From contig JACEEZ010019106.1 of the NCBI GenBank assembly GCA_016584305.1, positions 1 through 64,000 of the forward strand: a stretch of 64,000 nucleotides of DNA, written 5' to 3'. The stretch comes from Chionoecetes opilio (Eukaryota; Arthropoda; Malacostraca; Decapoda; Majidae). Positions 24,774 to 36,070 of the stretch are shown here, in pieces (the stretch's first letter is position 1; the number at the start of each line of letters is the position of its first letter). Both the position numbers and the translations under genes were made by a program. The notes under the pieces are model-generated. The model worked only from the letters and a program-made list of their open reading frames with translations, was not told where the DNA came from and did not search any database.

Positions 24774-25464
24774 TTTTGGTGGTGAAAAGAGACTAATAAA
24801 TGCGGGAGGAAATTAGTGGTGGTGGAGGCTAGTGAAGAGAGAGGATAGAGGAGGCAAGGAGGGGAGTATATAGGGGCTCTAGAGCATGTACAGGGCGACA
24901 CTAGCGGCTAGTGGGTGGTTTTCTCGCCCCTATTATAATCAACTGATCTCAACTGGTCTATACAATCCGATAACCGTACTAGGATCCTGCCTCGTACACC
25001 TGACAACATCTACGCCACACACTAAAGCTGACACTTCCCCCCGCAAGAAGGAAGAGAGAGAGAAAAGAAAGTGCACAATCACTATATAGTGGATTCTTGG
25101 CATCGCTCCTCCCCCCTGAGCTGGCGACGCCCGCCTGTGTTGCGCTGGGTTAAACCTTGACCTGACAGCATTCTGGTCTGTTTTTTAGGCGTTCGTGGCA
25201 AATTAAAACACACTTACGATAATGATTTATTCAAATGTATATATATCGTTCAGGGTTCCCTAAAGGCCGAGGGAGCAGAGAGAGGTGAAGTTTTGCAAGA
25301 TTAATAGACAGACTATCTATTAAAATTCTTGATTCTTAGTTTTGTTTGTTGTGGCTGTGACGACAAATTAAATTTGTCGTGTTGTGCTAAAAGCCTTGAG
25401 GGGCATGAATTTAAACATTTAGGAAATTTAATCTTTATGAAAAAAGAGAAAGGCAAGACTGAGT

Positions 25465-25704
25465 GAACATAAGAACATAAGAAATAAAGGAAGCTACAGA
25501 TGCCGAAGACGTGGGAAAGTGTGGGATAAGAAAGCCATATAGTAAGAGTATACAGGGAGTCAATAGGGAGCTTTCAAAAGAGGCTAGATTATGTCATGGC
25601 TGGGGATGAAAGTGGATGTAGGTTAGTGTTAAGTAACAGCTACCACATGTATGTCTCGCAGTCCTCTTGTAGCTTCCTATTTTCTTATGTTCTTATGTTT
25701 CTTA
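25465..25704. mobile_element. Foldback element with GAACATAAG termini (copy A)
   Basis: Starts GAACATAAGAACATAAG followed by a GGAAGCTAC block and ends with GTAGCTTCC followed by TTCTTATGTTCTTATG, so the termini are inverted repeats of about 35 bases. The interior has no reading frame. A MITE-like or SINE-end-derived repeat, seen at least four times in the window. Confidence 0.8.
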
Positions 25705-25853
25705 CTATCGCAACGCCGCCCTCCGGGAGGAACTTTTGGTTAAGCTGCTTCCTGCTGAGGGCTATTGGTGGGCCTTCGGCCCACAAACACAGGCTCTCCG
25801 ATAGCCCCTTCTAACTTTCCTGAAATCATGGATGTAGAAAGTATGTATTCCCC

Positions 25854-26132
25854 CCACCCATTCACTCACGGCCCATTACCCATCACCCCCCACCCATTTC
25901 ACTTCACCCATTACCCATCACCTAATCACCCCAATTCACATCACCCTCCCCATCACCCAACACACCAGGTCATTCACCCATTACCATCACCACCCCCACC
26001 TATTCCCTCACCCATCACCCATTCACCAAAAACCCAACACATCACCCCCCATCCATTCCACTCACCCATCACACCACACCCATTACCCATCACCCCACCC
26101 ATTCACTCACCCATTACCCATCACCCTACACA
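25854..26132. repeat. CCCATCACC/CACCCATTC minisatellite (copy A)
   Basis: Variable-length units built from CCCATTCACT, CACCCATTACC and CATCACCC. Contains many indels relative to the copy at 31938. Confidence 0.9.
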
Positions 26133-26139
26133 AGGTTTC

Positions 26140-27066
26140 CTCAATGAGAGATAACTGCACACTCCGAAATGCCAGGGGGTCGCTGGCAGTTTTAACTCCA
26201 ATTTGTGGTGAAAAGTTGGTCAACTTGAAAGAAAAATATGGCGTTAATTTTCCACTGGCACATAATTAAAACACAAAAGTATAATATTAAGAAATGCGAT
26301 TTTCTTCTATAGTAATTGTATAGAAGCCTGATTCTGTAAAACATTGTTATAACCAAATATAACCAAGTAAGTGTTATAGTTAGGAGGCGAGGTAAATTGC
26401 TACCTATGATGATTATTAGTCAATAACGTATGTTTAGACGTTATCTATAACCTAGCAGGTCATATGTTTTCTGTTATTATTGGGGTATCAATCAATAGAA
26501 ATCCTGGAATGTGAAATGAGTCGACGGCGTGAAAGTGGCAATGTTTTGTATTCAATCTCCCCGCCCAAATCTCCACCGCTCACCCGCACTGCCCCGCCGC
26601 GGCGTGTCCCGCTCTCCACAATTATAAACCTACATTGTCGCAGCAACAAGCCGATTTCGGCATTCTTATCTTCGTTTTTTCCAAGGCAGTGCTTATTGTA
26701 TTTTGACAAGAGCGTTTTGGCCAGACGCAGACAGTACGTCTAGAAAACAGTGTGAAAAACATCGCCCAAATTTTTACATGCCACAATATCCAATGTACAC
26801 AATATAATTAACTCTGTTACTCGAGGCGTAATTTGATTAATTTGCTATCTTAGAACGTTCAATCGTAATGCATGTCATGCATACACTTTCTAGACAACAG
26901 AAGAACGTTCTTTTTAGGATTCAATGCGGTTGCATCATATTCATTTGCGAAATTGATTTATGAAAAATATTAGTCGCGGAGGGAAAACACAGTAAACCAA
27001 CCTTGAGTTAAAACTGCCAGCGGCGACCACTTGCATTTCTCGAGTTTTCAGGTCTTCTCTAATTCT
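26140..27066. mobile_element. ~0.9-kb TIR element without coding capacity (copy A)
   Basis: Same element as at 32216-33103. Inverted ends share GAAATGCCAG, GTCGCTGGCAGTTTTAACT and its complement at about 26165-26210 and 27005-27045. The ends are damaged by indels here. Confidence 0.75.
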
Positions 27067-27237
27067 CGCAAACCCACTTTTTTTTCCACAATACTCGCAA
27101 TAGCTACTAAAAAAAGAAAAAAAAAAGTTTCGGGAAGCATCCCATAAGTGGGGCTTAAAACCTTCCCCTGGTCAACCCGGTTCCTAAACGTGCCACATAT
27201 GATGGGTTCCGCCAGCGGGGGGCGGAACCTAGAAGCG

Positions 27238-27312
27238 GACACACACACACACACACACACAACACACACACAAACACACACACACACCACACACCCACAC
27301 ACAGACACACAC
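27238..27312. repeat. (AC)n microsatellite (copy A)
   Basis: AC repeats with AACACA and CCACAC interruptions. Its partner in copy B is at 33272-33340 and is purer. Confidence 0.95.
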
Positions 27313-27825
27313 ACTTTTCGCTAATATTATTACTAGATAGATGTTCTTATGGTGTGGAAGGAATGGCTTTCTCGTACCAGACAAGTATATAATTTATAGA
27401 CCATTGTGGTGATTTATCAGTCTCCGGCGATGGGACATGTCGCCATGCGGCTGTGGAACTCGGGTGTTCGAGATAATGAGTTTATAACCCTTTCTACCTA
27501 TATATACTCAAAGCCAGAGAGAACTCTTCCCTTAGCCTTGATAGACTCTTGACCCTGCGCTATATTTGCCGCGCCGGTTAGAGTTTGCGAAAATGTGGGC
27601 CACCTTCACTCCCCCCGGTCCGAACGCCCGGGATTGACTGAATGTGGGGTGTTTGGTGAGAATGCCCTGCTCAAAGTTCCGCCCTAAAGCCCCCAACACC
27701 GACACCCTCCAGCCAAATTCCTCATACGTTCGGAAGGAGGGAAGTGAAAGTCCCAATTCGTCAAACTTAACGTGCGGATCGACTATAATTCTATATTAAT
27801 ACTATAAATAATAAAAATTAATTGG

Positions 27826-28024
27826 AATGGACTCAGTAGACAGGTAGTTATTGCGGAAGTCATTAGGGACCTTTAAAGGTAGGCTAGGATAACTTCATGG
27901 ATTGGGAGTGAAGGGTGGATGTAGGTAGTGTTAATAACAGGGAACTACCTCGTGTAGGTCCTCACTGCCCTCTTATAGGCTTCCTTATTTTTCTTATGTT
28001 CTTGTTAATGTTCTTATGTTCTTA
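27826..28024. mobile_element. 5'-truncated GAACATAAG-type element (copy A)
   Basis: Contains the GACAGGTAGTT...GGGACCTTTAAA...GGTGGATGTAGGTAGTG body and ends in TTCTTATGTTCTTA, like 25465-25704, but lacks the left terminus. Confidence 0.7.
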
Positions 28025-28427
28025 ATACTGTTTGGTGTCGCATTTATAGTGCACAAGAGATGGTATTATCATTCTTTCACATCCCCTACCGGGCGTCAAA
28101 CTGCTTCTTTTTTCACTTGCTCCCAGAAAGCCACTTGGCCACGTCTCATATCCTGAATACTCTGAGTTTATTATCCCTCATTAAAAGAAGGCCAGTGTTG
28201 CACCAAAGCCTTCACAGATGAACGGAGATAGTGGTGACAGCCAGCAGGGGTGGGGGGAGGCAGGCAGGTCCTCCCCCCCGATCCTCATCCCAGCAGGTCC
28301 CCCCTCCCTCCCTGCCCCGGCGACGGTCAACTTTGAAATTCATTGGCTGACAGAGTTAAGTAAGAATGTGAAGTTACCGGCGTGAGCAGTTGCTACGTCA
28401 ACTACCGCGACAGGCGGTGGTGTGTGG

Positions 28428-28500
28428 GACACAACACACACACAGACACACACACACTGGGCAACGCAAAAACACACACACACAGGCACACACACACAGA
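28428..28500. repeat. (AC)n microsatellite with unique spacer (copy A)
   Basis: Two or three AC runs separated by GGGCAACGCAAA and CAGGCA. The copy B counterpart (34397-34451) is uninterrupted. Confidence 0.9.
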
Positions 28501-29349
28501 CTGAGCCAGGGGGATGGGGATGTGGTGTGTGGGTGTGTGAGGTCCCAGCATCGGCATGAAGCAGAGGCTATCCCGAGGCTGTCTTGGGGGCCCTAATTCA
28601 ACACTTGAAACATGTAATTGTGACGCCATTTTTTTTCTAGAGGTGCAGTGGGTAATGGTGTGCTTGTCGGTGTTCCCTCAGCCTGACGAAGGCATCGAAG
28701 GCGACGCCCCAAGGCTGCCCGCGTCCCCGCCCCGGCCAGCCGCCAACTCCCTCGTCGGCCGCTGGCTGACGTCCTGGGAGGCGTCAATCTGCAGGCGCTG
28801 AACCAGAGTGGATAGTTCTATGTTTTGGCAAGCCCTCATGTCTAACGTGTGCAGTGATTTTATATGATCCATAATGTTTTTCTCTGAAGAAAGATAAAGG
28901 TTTATATATAATTTGTCTTATTACACCACGCTTCAGGAGCCTGGCGGCCAGCAGGGGTGCGGAACCTGCGCCTAGCCGGGGACGCGTCCCGCCACCTTCC
29001 TGCCTCACGCGTCATGGGCGGTAGATGGAGACCGTGGCACTCACTTCAATGACTGTTTTGTTGTACTGGCATGTCACCACAACACTGTCCCCGAGGGCCG
29101 CGAGGGCAGCTGCACAGGCCTGCCTTGTTTCGCCCCTCCCTGCTGTCCCCGAGCAGATAGGCTTGTTTCTTCTACGATTGTGTGGTTTGTGATAAAACTG
29201 TGGGTGTTGGCGGGGGGAGCGGCCGGAAAGGATGATCTTATTAACAGTGCCTGTTGTTTACATACCTCACATCAACCTGTCATGTCCCCCCCACACACAC
29301 AGGATAGCCGTACAGGTGAGCTGGTTCTGTCCAGCTATCAGTATTCAGG

Positions 29350-29475
29350 GGTTGTGCGGGTTTCAAGTGCCAGGGCTTATCCTGCACCTCAGGTGTCATG
29401 GTTTCAGGCCCAGGGCCTGTCCTGCACCTCAGGTGGGCATGGTTCAAGGCCAGGGCCTGTTCCTGCACCTTCATG
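29350..29475. repeat. 40-bp minisatellite, degenerate (copy A)
   Basis: About three damaged units of the 40-bp repeat described at 35260-35375 (motifs CAGGGCCTGTCCTGCACC and CTCAGGTG). Confidence 0.75.
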
Positions 29476-29626
29476 GGCTTATAAAAACAAGAGGACCGGG
29501 CAGGAAAGCTTCAGTGTCCCATGAAGTGCGTGTGGGGGGAAGTGTGAGACGGGGCCCTGACCCATACCTGACCTGACACTCGTGTATGGCAGCATGTGGC
29601 AATCTGGTGGTTCGGCATCACTTTGG

Positions 29627-29677
29627 TTGGGGGGGGGGGGTTGGGGGGGAGGGGGGGGGGGGGGGGGTGGGGGGTGT
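29627..29677. repeat. Poly-G insertion present only in copy A
   Basis: About 50 bases, nearly all G (runs of 8 to 17), inserted between CATCACTTTG and TCCCTTTATC. Copy B at about 35516-35530 reads straight through CATCACTTTGTCCC without it. Confidence 0.9.
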
Positions 29678-29734
29678 TGTCCCTTTATCAAGTTCTTCCC
29701 ATTCCTATCTGGGGTCTTTGTCCTTTCCTTGCAG

Positions 29735-29985
29735 ACCGGACGGCCGGCGCCCTTGTCAAGGTGGCGACTTCCATGCCCCTGCACCCTCTGGCAGACACTG
29801 GGACCGGGCATCCTCCCCTGGCCTCTTCACCAGCCTCGTCTGCCTTCCCCCCGTGCTCTCGCCTCCCAGCCCAACCCCCGCCTTCCGCCAACGCTTCAGC
29901 CTCACACACCCCTCCTGCCCGCCCTCCAAGAAGAACCTCCTTGGCGCCCCTGTTTGGCGGCTCCGGCACCTGCAAGCTACCGGAG
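29735..29985 (+). pseudogene. Broken copy of the 79-codon exon (copy A)
   Basis: Follows the same CCTTTCCTTGCAG acceptor and ends at the same CCGGAG|GTGAG donor as 35580-35816, but is 251 rather than 237 bases long through scattered small indels, so no frame is open throughout. It is either a decayed duplicate exon or an unpolished copy of the same exon. Confidence 0.7.
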
Positions 29986-30034
29986 GTGAGGTCCTTCTTG
30001 CCCCACACACAGGTGAGTCATTGCCCATTCACAG

Positions 30035-30245
30035 ACACCGCGCGGACGCCAACACCACCGAAGGGACCCCGTTGAGCCAAGGGGACGCTACGGGACGCCC
30101 ACCACGGACCCGCCTGGTGAGAACAAACCACGGACGACACCACTGACCCGCCACCACGGACCCGCCACGACCCGCCAGGGAGACACCACGCGGACGACAC
30201 CACGGACCCGCCACCTACGGACCCGCCACTGACCCACAGGGATAC
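30035..30245. repeat. CGGACCCGCCACGGA-type minisatellite (copy A)
   Basis: Units of CACCACGGACGACACCACGG and CCCGCCACC, downstream of the exon. Noisier than the copy B array at 35873-36070. Confidence 0.85.
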
Positions 30246-30841
30246 GATCACGGCAACCGCCTATAGTCTTTTCACTTTATCAAGTCACTTGTCGGACTTA
30301 TCCCACCACCCCTCTCAATGATTAGTAGAGTGGTTAGTTTTGTCCCCCACCCACCCCCCTTGTGAGGGAGTTATTGTTTCGCTCCCCATAGGGGGAGAGT
30401 AGAATGTATAGGGTATAGAATTATAATGGTAATGGGTAAAAATCAACAAGCGACTAAAGTGACTTGATACAGTGGAAAGGACTGTAGTCAATATGTAGTA
30501 GTAATATCATAACACGCAGCACAGAGGCGGGAGATTTAAGCGCTCTTACCTTCACCTTAATAGACATAGTCTACCTATCTTTCGTATACTACTTTCTGCC
30601 AGTGCATTTTTTACATCATACTGGGCGAGCAAATGTCTCCCCGCCCTTAGAGAACGTCGCCCAGCAAGACATTTTTAAAGGCTACAGTAAAGGGCGACAA
30701 GATATTTTATTCATAAAATTTCCCTCTGGGATGCAATGGCTCATCATGGCTGTGTGTGTCAGATCCGAAGTACATTCTTATTAACTGTTTTGAAATTTTT
30801 GAATCTTCATTTATAGCTATTTCTTTCTGTTATGGAGGAAT

Positions 30842-30870
30842 AAGAGAGAAGAGAGAGAGAGAGAGAGAGA
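30842..30870. repeat. (GA)n at the A/B junction
   Basis: GAGAGAAGAGAGAGAGAG joins the end of copy A to the start of copy B. The left edge of copy A is preceded by a similar GA tract, so both breakpoints fall in the same simple repeat. Confidence 0.9.
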
Positions 30871-31552
30871 TTTTGGTGGTGGAAGAAGAGAAGAATAAGG
30901 CAAGGAGGAAATTAGTGGTGGTGGAGGTAGTGGAAGAGAGAGGAGAGGGAGGCAAGGAGGGGAGTATATAGGGCTCTAAGCATGTACAGGGCGACACATA
31001 GGCGGCTAGTGGGTGGTTTTCCTCGCCCCTATATAATCAAACTGATCTCAACTGGTCTACAATCAGATAACCGTAACTAGGTCTGCCTCGTAAACCTGAC
31101 AAACATCTACGCCAACACACATAAAGCTGACACTTCCCCCGCAAGAAGGAAGAGAGAGAGAAAAGAAAGTGCACATCAGCTATATAGTGGATTCTTGGCA
31201 TCGCTCCTCCCCTGAGCTGGCGACGCCCTGTGGTGCGCTGTTAAACCTTGACCTGACAGCATTCTGGTCTGTTTTTTAGCGTTCGTGCAAATTAAAACAC
31301 ACTTACGATAATGATTTAGCAAAATGTATATATATCGTTCAGGTTCCATAAAGGCCGAGGGAGCAGAGAGGTGAAGTTTTGCAAGATTAATAGACAGACT
31401 ATCTATTAAAAGTCTTGATCTTGAAGTTTTGTTTGTTGTGGCTGTGACGAAAAATTAAATTTGTCGTGTTGTGTAAAAGCCTTGAGGTGGCAGTGAATTT
31501 AACATTTAGGGAATTTAATCTTTAGTGAGAAAAAGAGAAGGCAAGACTGAGT

Positions 31553-31795
31553 GAACATAAGAACATAAGAAAATAAGGAAGCTACAAGATGCCGTAAGAC
31601 GTGGGAAAGTGTGGGAGAAGAAGCCATATAGTAAGAGTATACAGGGAGTCAATAGGGAGCTTTAAAAGGAGGCTAGATTATGTCATGGATGGGGATGAAA
31701 GGTGGATGTAGGTAGTGTTAAGTAACAGGAACTACCACATGTAGGTCTCGCAGCCTCTTGTAGCTTCCTTATTTTCTTATGTTCTTATGTTCTTA
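31553..31795. mobile_element. Foldback element with GAACATAAG termini (copy B)
   Basis: 243 bases. The left end GAACATAAGAACATAAG plus GGAAGCTAC is the complement of the right end GTAGCTTCC plus TTCTTATGTTCTTATGTTC. The interior carries GGAGCTTTAAAAGGAGGC and GGTGGATGTAGGTAGTG. No coding capacity. Confidence 0.85.
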
Positions 31796-31937
31796 CTAGC
31801 CGCAACGCCGCCCTCCGGGCGGACTTTTTAGCTAGCTCCTGCGGAGGGCTATTGGTGGGCCTTCGGCCCACCAAACACAGGCTCTCCAGATAGCCCCTTC
31901 TAACTTTCCTGAAATCATGGATGTAGAAATGTATGTA

Positions 31938-32205
31938 TTCCCCCCACCCATTCACTCACCCATTACCCATCACCCCCCACCCATTCACTCACCCATTACC
32001 CATCACCACACACCCATTCACTCACCCATTACCCATCACCACACACCCATTCATTCACCCATTACCCATCACCCCCCACCTATTCCCTCACCCATCACCC
32101 ATCACCCCCAACCCATCACCCCCCATCCATTCACTCACCCATCACCCCACACCCATTACCCATCACCCCACCCATTCACTCACCCATTACCCATCACCCT
32201 ACATC
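31938..32205. repeat. CCCATCACC/CACCCATTC minisatellite (copy B)
   Basis: Regular ~30-bp higher-order units (CACCCATTCACTCACCCATT then ACCCATCACC) with variants (CACACA, CATTCATT). Cleaner than copy A. Confidence 0.93.
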
Positions 32206-32215
32206 AAGGTTTCCT

Positions 32216-33103
32216 CAATTAGAGAGAACTGCAACTCCGAAATGCCAGGGGTCGCTGGCAGTTTTAACTCACAATTTGGTGAAAAGTTGGTCAACTTGAA
32301 AGAAAAATATGGGCTTATTCCACTGCACTTAAAACACAAAAGTATAATATTAAGAACGATTTTCTTCTATATGTATATTGTATAGAAGCCTGATTCTGTA
32401 AAACATTGTATATAACCAAATAACCAAGTAGGTTATAGTTGAGGAGGCGAGGTAAATGCTACTCTATGATATTATATAGTCAATAACGTATGTTTAGAAG
32501 TTATCTATACCTAGGCAGTCATATGTTTCTGTTATTATTGTGTATCAATCAGATAGAAAGCCTGGAAGTGCAATGAGTCGACGCGTGAAGTGGCAATGTT
32601 TTGATTCAATCTCCCCGCCACAATCTCCCCGCTCACCACTCCCCGCCGCGGCGTGTCGCCTCCACAATTATAACCTACATTGTCGCAGCAACAAGCCGAT
32701 TTCGGCATTCTTTATTCTTCGTTTTTCCAAGGCATTGCTTATTGTATTTTGACAAGCGTTTGCCAGACGCAGCAGTACTGTCTTAGAAAACAGTGTGAAC
32801 ATCGCCCAAATTTTACATGCCACAATATACATGTAAAAAATATATTAAGCTCTGTTACTCGAGGCGAGTAATTTGCATTAAATTGCTATCTTAGAACGTT
32901 CAATCGTAATGCATGTCATGCATACACTTTCTAGAACAACAGAAGAACGTTCTTTTTTAGTATTCAGATGCGGTGCATCAATATTCATTGCGAAATTGAT
33001 TTATGAAAAATATTAGTCGCGGAGGGAAAACACAGTAGACCAACCTTTGAGTTAAAACTGCCAGCGACCACTGGCATTTCTCGAGTTTCAGTTCTCTCTA
33101 ATT
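32216..33103. mobile_element. 888-bp non-coding element with ~60-bp TIRs (copy B)
   Basis: The left end AATTAGAGAGAACTG continues through GAAATGCCAGGGG and TCGCTGGCAGTTTTAACTCA. The right end is its inverted complement (TGAGTTAAAACTGCCAGCGA ... CAGTTCTCTCTAATT). The interior is AT-rich with no frame above about 70 codons. A MITE-like DNA transposon; family not assigned. Confidence 0.85.
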
Positions 33104-33270
33104 CTCGCAACCCACTTTTTTTCACAATACTCGCTAATAGGCTACTAAAAAAAAGAAAAAAAAAGTTATCGGAGCATCCCATAAGTGGGCTTAAAACCTT
33201 CCCCTGGTCAACCCGGTTCCTAAACTGTGCCATATGATGGGATTCCGCCACGGGGGGCGGAACCTAGAGC

Positions 33271-33271
<1 letters not shown>

Positions 33272-33332
<61 letters not shown>

Positions 33333-33340
33333 ACACACTT
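33272..33340. repeat. (AC)n microsatellite (copy B)
   Basis: Nearly pure AC repeat with one CAGAC step. Confidence 0.96.
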
Positions 33341-33814
33341 TCGCTAATATTATTATAGATAGATGTTCTTATGAGTGTGGAAGGAAGGGCTCCGTACCAG
33401 ACAAGTATATAATTATAGACCATTGTGGTGATTTATCAGTCTCCAGGCAGATGGGAAATGTCGCCATGCGCTGTGGAACTCGGGTGTTCGAGATAATGAG
33501 CTACCTATATATACTCCAAAGCCGAGAGAGAACTCTTCCCTTAGCCTTGATAGACTCTATGACCCTGCCTATATTGGCCGCACGTTAAGTTGGCGAAAAT
33601 GTGGCCCCTTCACTCCCCCCTTCCGAACGCACGGGATTGACTGAAGTGTTGGGTGTTGGGTGAGAATGCCCTGCTCAAAGTTCCGCCCTAAAGCCCCAAC
33701 ACCCAACACCTCAGCCAAACTCATACGTTCGGAAGGAGGGAAGTGAAGTGCCCAATTTCGCAAACTTAACGTGCGGCGACTATAATGCTATATTAATACT
33801 ATAATAATAAAATT

Positions 33815-34005
33815 ATTGGAATGGACTCAGTAGACAGGTAGTTAGTGCGGAGTCATTAGGGACCTTTAAAGGGAGGCTAGATAAATTCATGGATGGGGAT
33901 GAAAGGTGGATGTAGGTAGTGTTAAATAACAGGAACTACCTCGTGTAGGTCTCACGGCCTCTTATAGCTTCCTTATTTTCTTATGTTCTTATGTTCTTAT
34001 GTTCT
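33815..34005. mobile_element. 5'-truncated GAACATAAG-type element (copy B)
   Basis: Body and right terminus (TTCTTATGTTCTTATG three times over) without the left terminus; partner of 27826-28024. Confidence 0.75.
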
Positions 34006-34396
34006 TAATACGTTGGTGTCGCATTTATAGTGCACAAGAATGTATTTATCATTCTTTCATCCCCTACCTGGGCGTCAAACTTCTTCTTTTTTCTTGCTCC
34101 CAGAAAGCCACTTGGCACACGTCTCATATCCTGAATACTACTGAGTTATTATCCTCATTAAAAGCCAGTGTGGCACCAAAGCCTTCACAGATGAACGATA
34201 GATAGTGGTGACAGCAGCAGGGGGGGGGGGAGGCAGGCAGGTCCTCCCCCCCTCCTCTCCCAAGCAGGTCCCCCCCTCCCTCCCTGCCCCGGCGACGTCA
34301 ACTTTGAAATTCATTGGCGACAGAGTTAAGTAGAGAAGGTGAAGTTACAGGCGTGAGCAAGTGTTCTGACGTCAACCTACCGACAGGCGGTGGCTG

Positions 34397-34398
34397 TT

Positions 34399-34451
<53 letters not shown>
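34397..34451. repeat. (AC)n microsatellite (copy B)
   Basis: Pure AC repeat of about 50 bases. Confidence 0.96.
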
Positions 34452-34454
<3 letters not shown>

Positions 34455-35259
34455 AGCCAGGGGATGGGGGATGTGGTGTGTGGTGTGTGAGGTCCCAGCA
34501 TCGGCATGAAGCATGAGGCCTCCGGAGGCTGTCTTGGGGGCCACTAAGCAAAACTTGAAAACTGTAATTGTGACGCCATTTTTTTCTAGAGGTGCCAGTG
34601 TGTAATGGTGTGTTGTCGTGTTCCCTCAGCCTGACGAAGGCGACGAAGGCAGCGCCCCAAGGCTGCCGCGTCCCCGCCCCGCCAGCCGCCAACCCTCGGC
34701 GCCGCTGGCTGACTCCTGGGAGGCGTAAATCTTGCAGGCGCTGAACCAAGGTGGATAGTTCTATGTTTGGCAAGCCCTCATGTCTAACGTGTGCAGTGAT
34801 TTTATATGATCACATAATGTTTTCTGAAGAAAGATAAAGGTTGATATATAATTTGTCTTATTACACCACGCTTCAGGAGCCTGGCGCCAGCAGGGGTGCG
34901 GCCTGCGCCTGCCGGGGACGCGTCCCGCCACCTGCCTGCCTGCACGCGTCATGGCGGTAATGAGACCCGTGCACTCCTTCACATGACTGTTTGTTGTACT
35001 GCATGTCACCCTGTCCCCGAGGGCCGCGAAGGGCCTGCACAGGCGCTGCCTTGTTCGCCCCTCACCTGGCTGTCCGAGCAGAGGCTTGTTTCTACGATTG
35101 TGTGTGTGGGATAAAACTGTGTGTTGGGCGGGGGAGCGGCCGGAAAGATGATCTTATACAGTGCCTGTTATTACATACCTAACATCACATGTCATGTCAC
35201 TACACACGAGGATAGCCGTACAGGTGACTGGTTCTGTCCAGCTATCAGGATTCAGGTGT

Positions 35260-35375
35260 GCAGGGTTCAAGGCCAGGGCTGTCCTGCACCTCAGGTGTGC
35301 AGGGTTCAAGGCCAGGGCCTGTCCTGCACCTCAGGTGTGCAGGGTTCAAGGCCAGGGCCTGTCCTGCACCTTCAA
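35260..35375. repeat. 40-bp minisatellite, 3 copies (copy B)
   Basis: Unit contains AGGGTTCAAGGCCAGGGCCT and GTCCTGCACCTCAGGTGTGC (40 bases). Unit starts at 35301 and 35341 are exactly 40 apart; the first unit lacks one base and the last diverges after CCTGCACCT. Confidence 0.95.
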
Positions 35376-35579
35376 TGGGCTTATAACAAGAGGACCGTGG
35401 CAGGAAAGCTTCAGTGTCCATGAAGTGCGTGTGTGGGGGAGAGTGTGAGACGGTGCCCTGACCCATCCTGACCTGACACTCTGTATGGCAGGCATGTGGC
35501 AAGCTGTGGTTCAGGCATCACTTTGTCCCTTTATCAAGTCCTTCCCAGTCCTATCTGGGGTCTTGTCCTTTCCTTGCAG

Positions 35580-35816
35580 ACCGGGACGGCCGGCGCCCTT
35601 GTCAAGAGTGGCGACTTCATGCCCCTGCACCCTCTGGCAGACACTGGTACCGGCATCCCCTGGCTCTTCACCACCTCGTCTGCCTTCCCCCCGTGCTCCG
35701 CCTCCCAGCCCAACCCCGCCTTCCAACGCTTCAGCCTCACCACCTCCTGCCCCGCCTCCAAGAAGAACCTCTTGGCGGCCCTGTTTGGCGGCTCCGGCAC
35801 CTGCAAGCTACCGGAG
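35580..35816 (+). CDS. Intact internal exon, 79 codons, unassigned protein
   Basis: A polypyrimidine tract and TTCCTTGCAG precede the exon, and GAG|GTGAGT follows. It is 237 bases, exactly 79 open codons, phase 0 at both ends. The translation begins TGTAGALVKSGDF, continues through PLADTGTGIPWLFTTSSAF, and ends GGSGTCKLPE. It has three cysteines and no hydrophobic helix or domain I recognise. GC-rich wobble positions and clean splice sites argue for a real exon of a host gene whose other exons are not visible here. The equivalent in copy A (29735-29985) is broken. Confidence 0.65.
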
Positions 35817-35872
35817 GTGAGTCCTTCTTGCCCCACACACAGGTGAGTCATTGCCCCATCACAGACACCGCG

Positions 35873-36070
35873 CGGACGCCACCACGAAGGGACCCGCCAA
35901 GGGGACGCTACGGACGCCACCACGGACCCGCCTGGGAGACACCACGGACGACACCACGGACCCGCCACCACGGACCCGCCACGGACCCGCCAGGGAGACA
36001 CCACGGACGACACCACGGACCCGCCACCACGGACCCGCCACGGACCCACCAGGGAGACATCACGGACAAC
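35873..36070. repeat. CGGACCCGCCACGGA-type minisatellite (copy B)
   Basis: Two to three ~58-bp higher-order units made of GGGAGACACCACGGACGACA, CCACGGACCCGCCACC and ACGGACCCGCCACGGACC, in the intron just downstream of the exon. Confidence 0.9.

Larger units (their letters stand above)
24774..30833. repeat. Tandem duplication, copy A (~6.1 kb)
   Basis: Copy A matches 30871-36633 over its whole length in the same order: GTACAGGGCGACAC block, GAACATAAG foldback element, CCCATCACC minisatellite, 890-bp TIR element, (AC)n tracts, a 40-bp minisatellite, a coding exon, a CGGACCCGCC minisatellite and the GTCGCCCAGCAAG block. It is about 5 percent longer than copy B because of many scattered one- and two-base insertions, plus a poly-G insertion at 29627. 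Confidence 0.95.

Noticed and set aside
27532..27756. 74-codon minus-strand frame in copy A
   Set aside because: Not conserved as a frame in copy B (33569-33763), so not under coding constraint.
34630..34728. Possible 33-codon terminal exon after CCCTCAG, ending in TAA
   Set aside because: Short, Pro/Arg-rich, not open in copy A, and located upstream of a better exon on the same strand that would then be unreachable.
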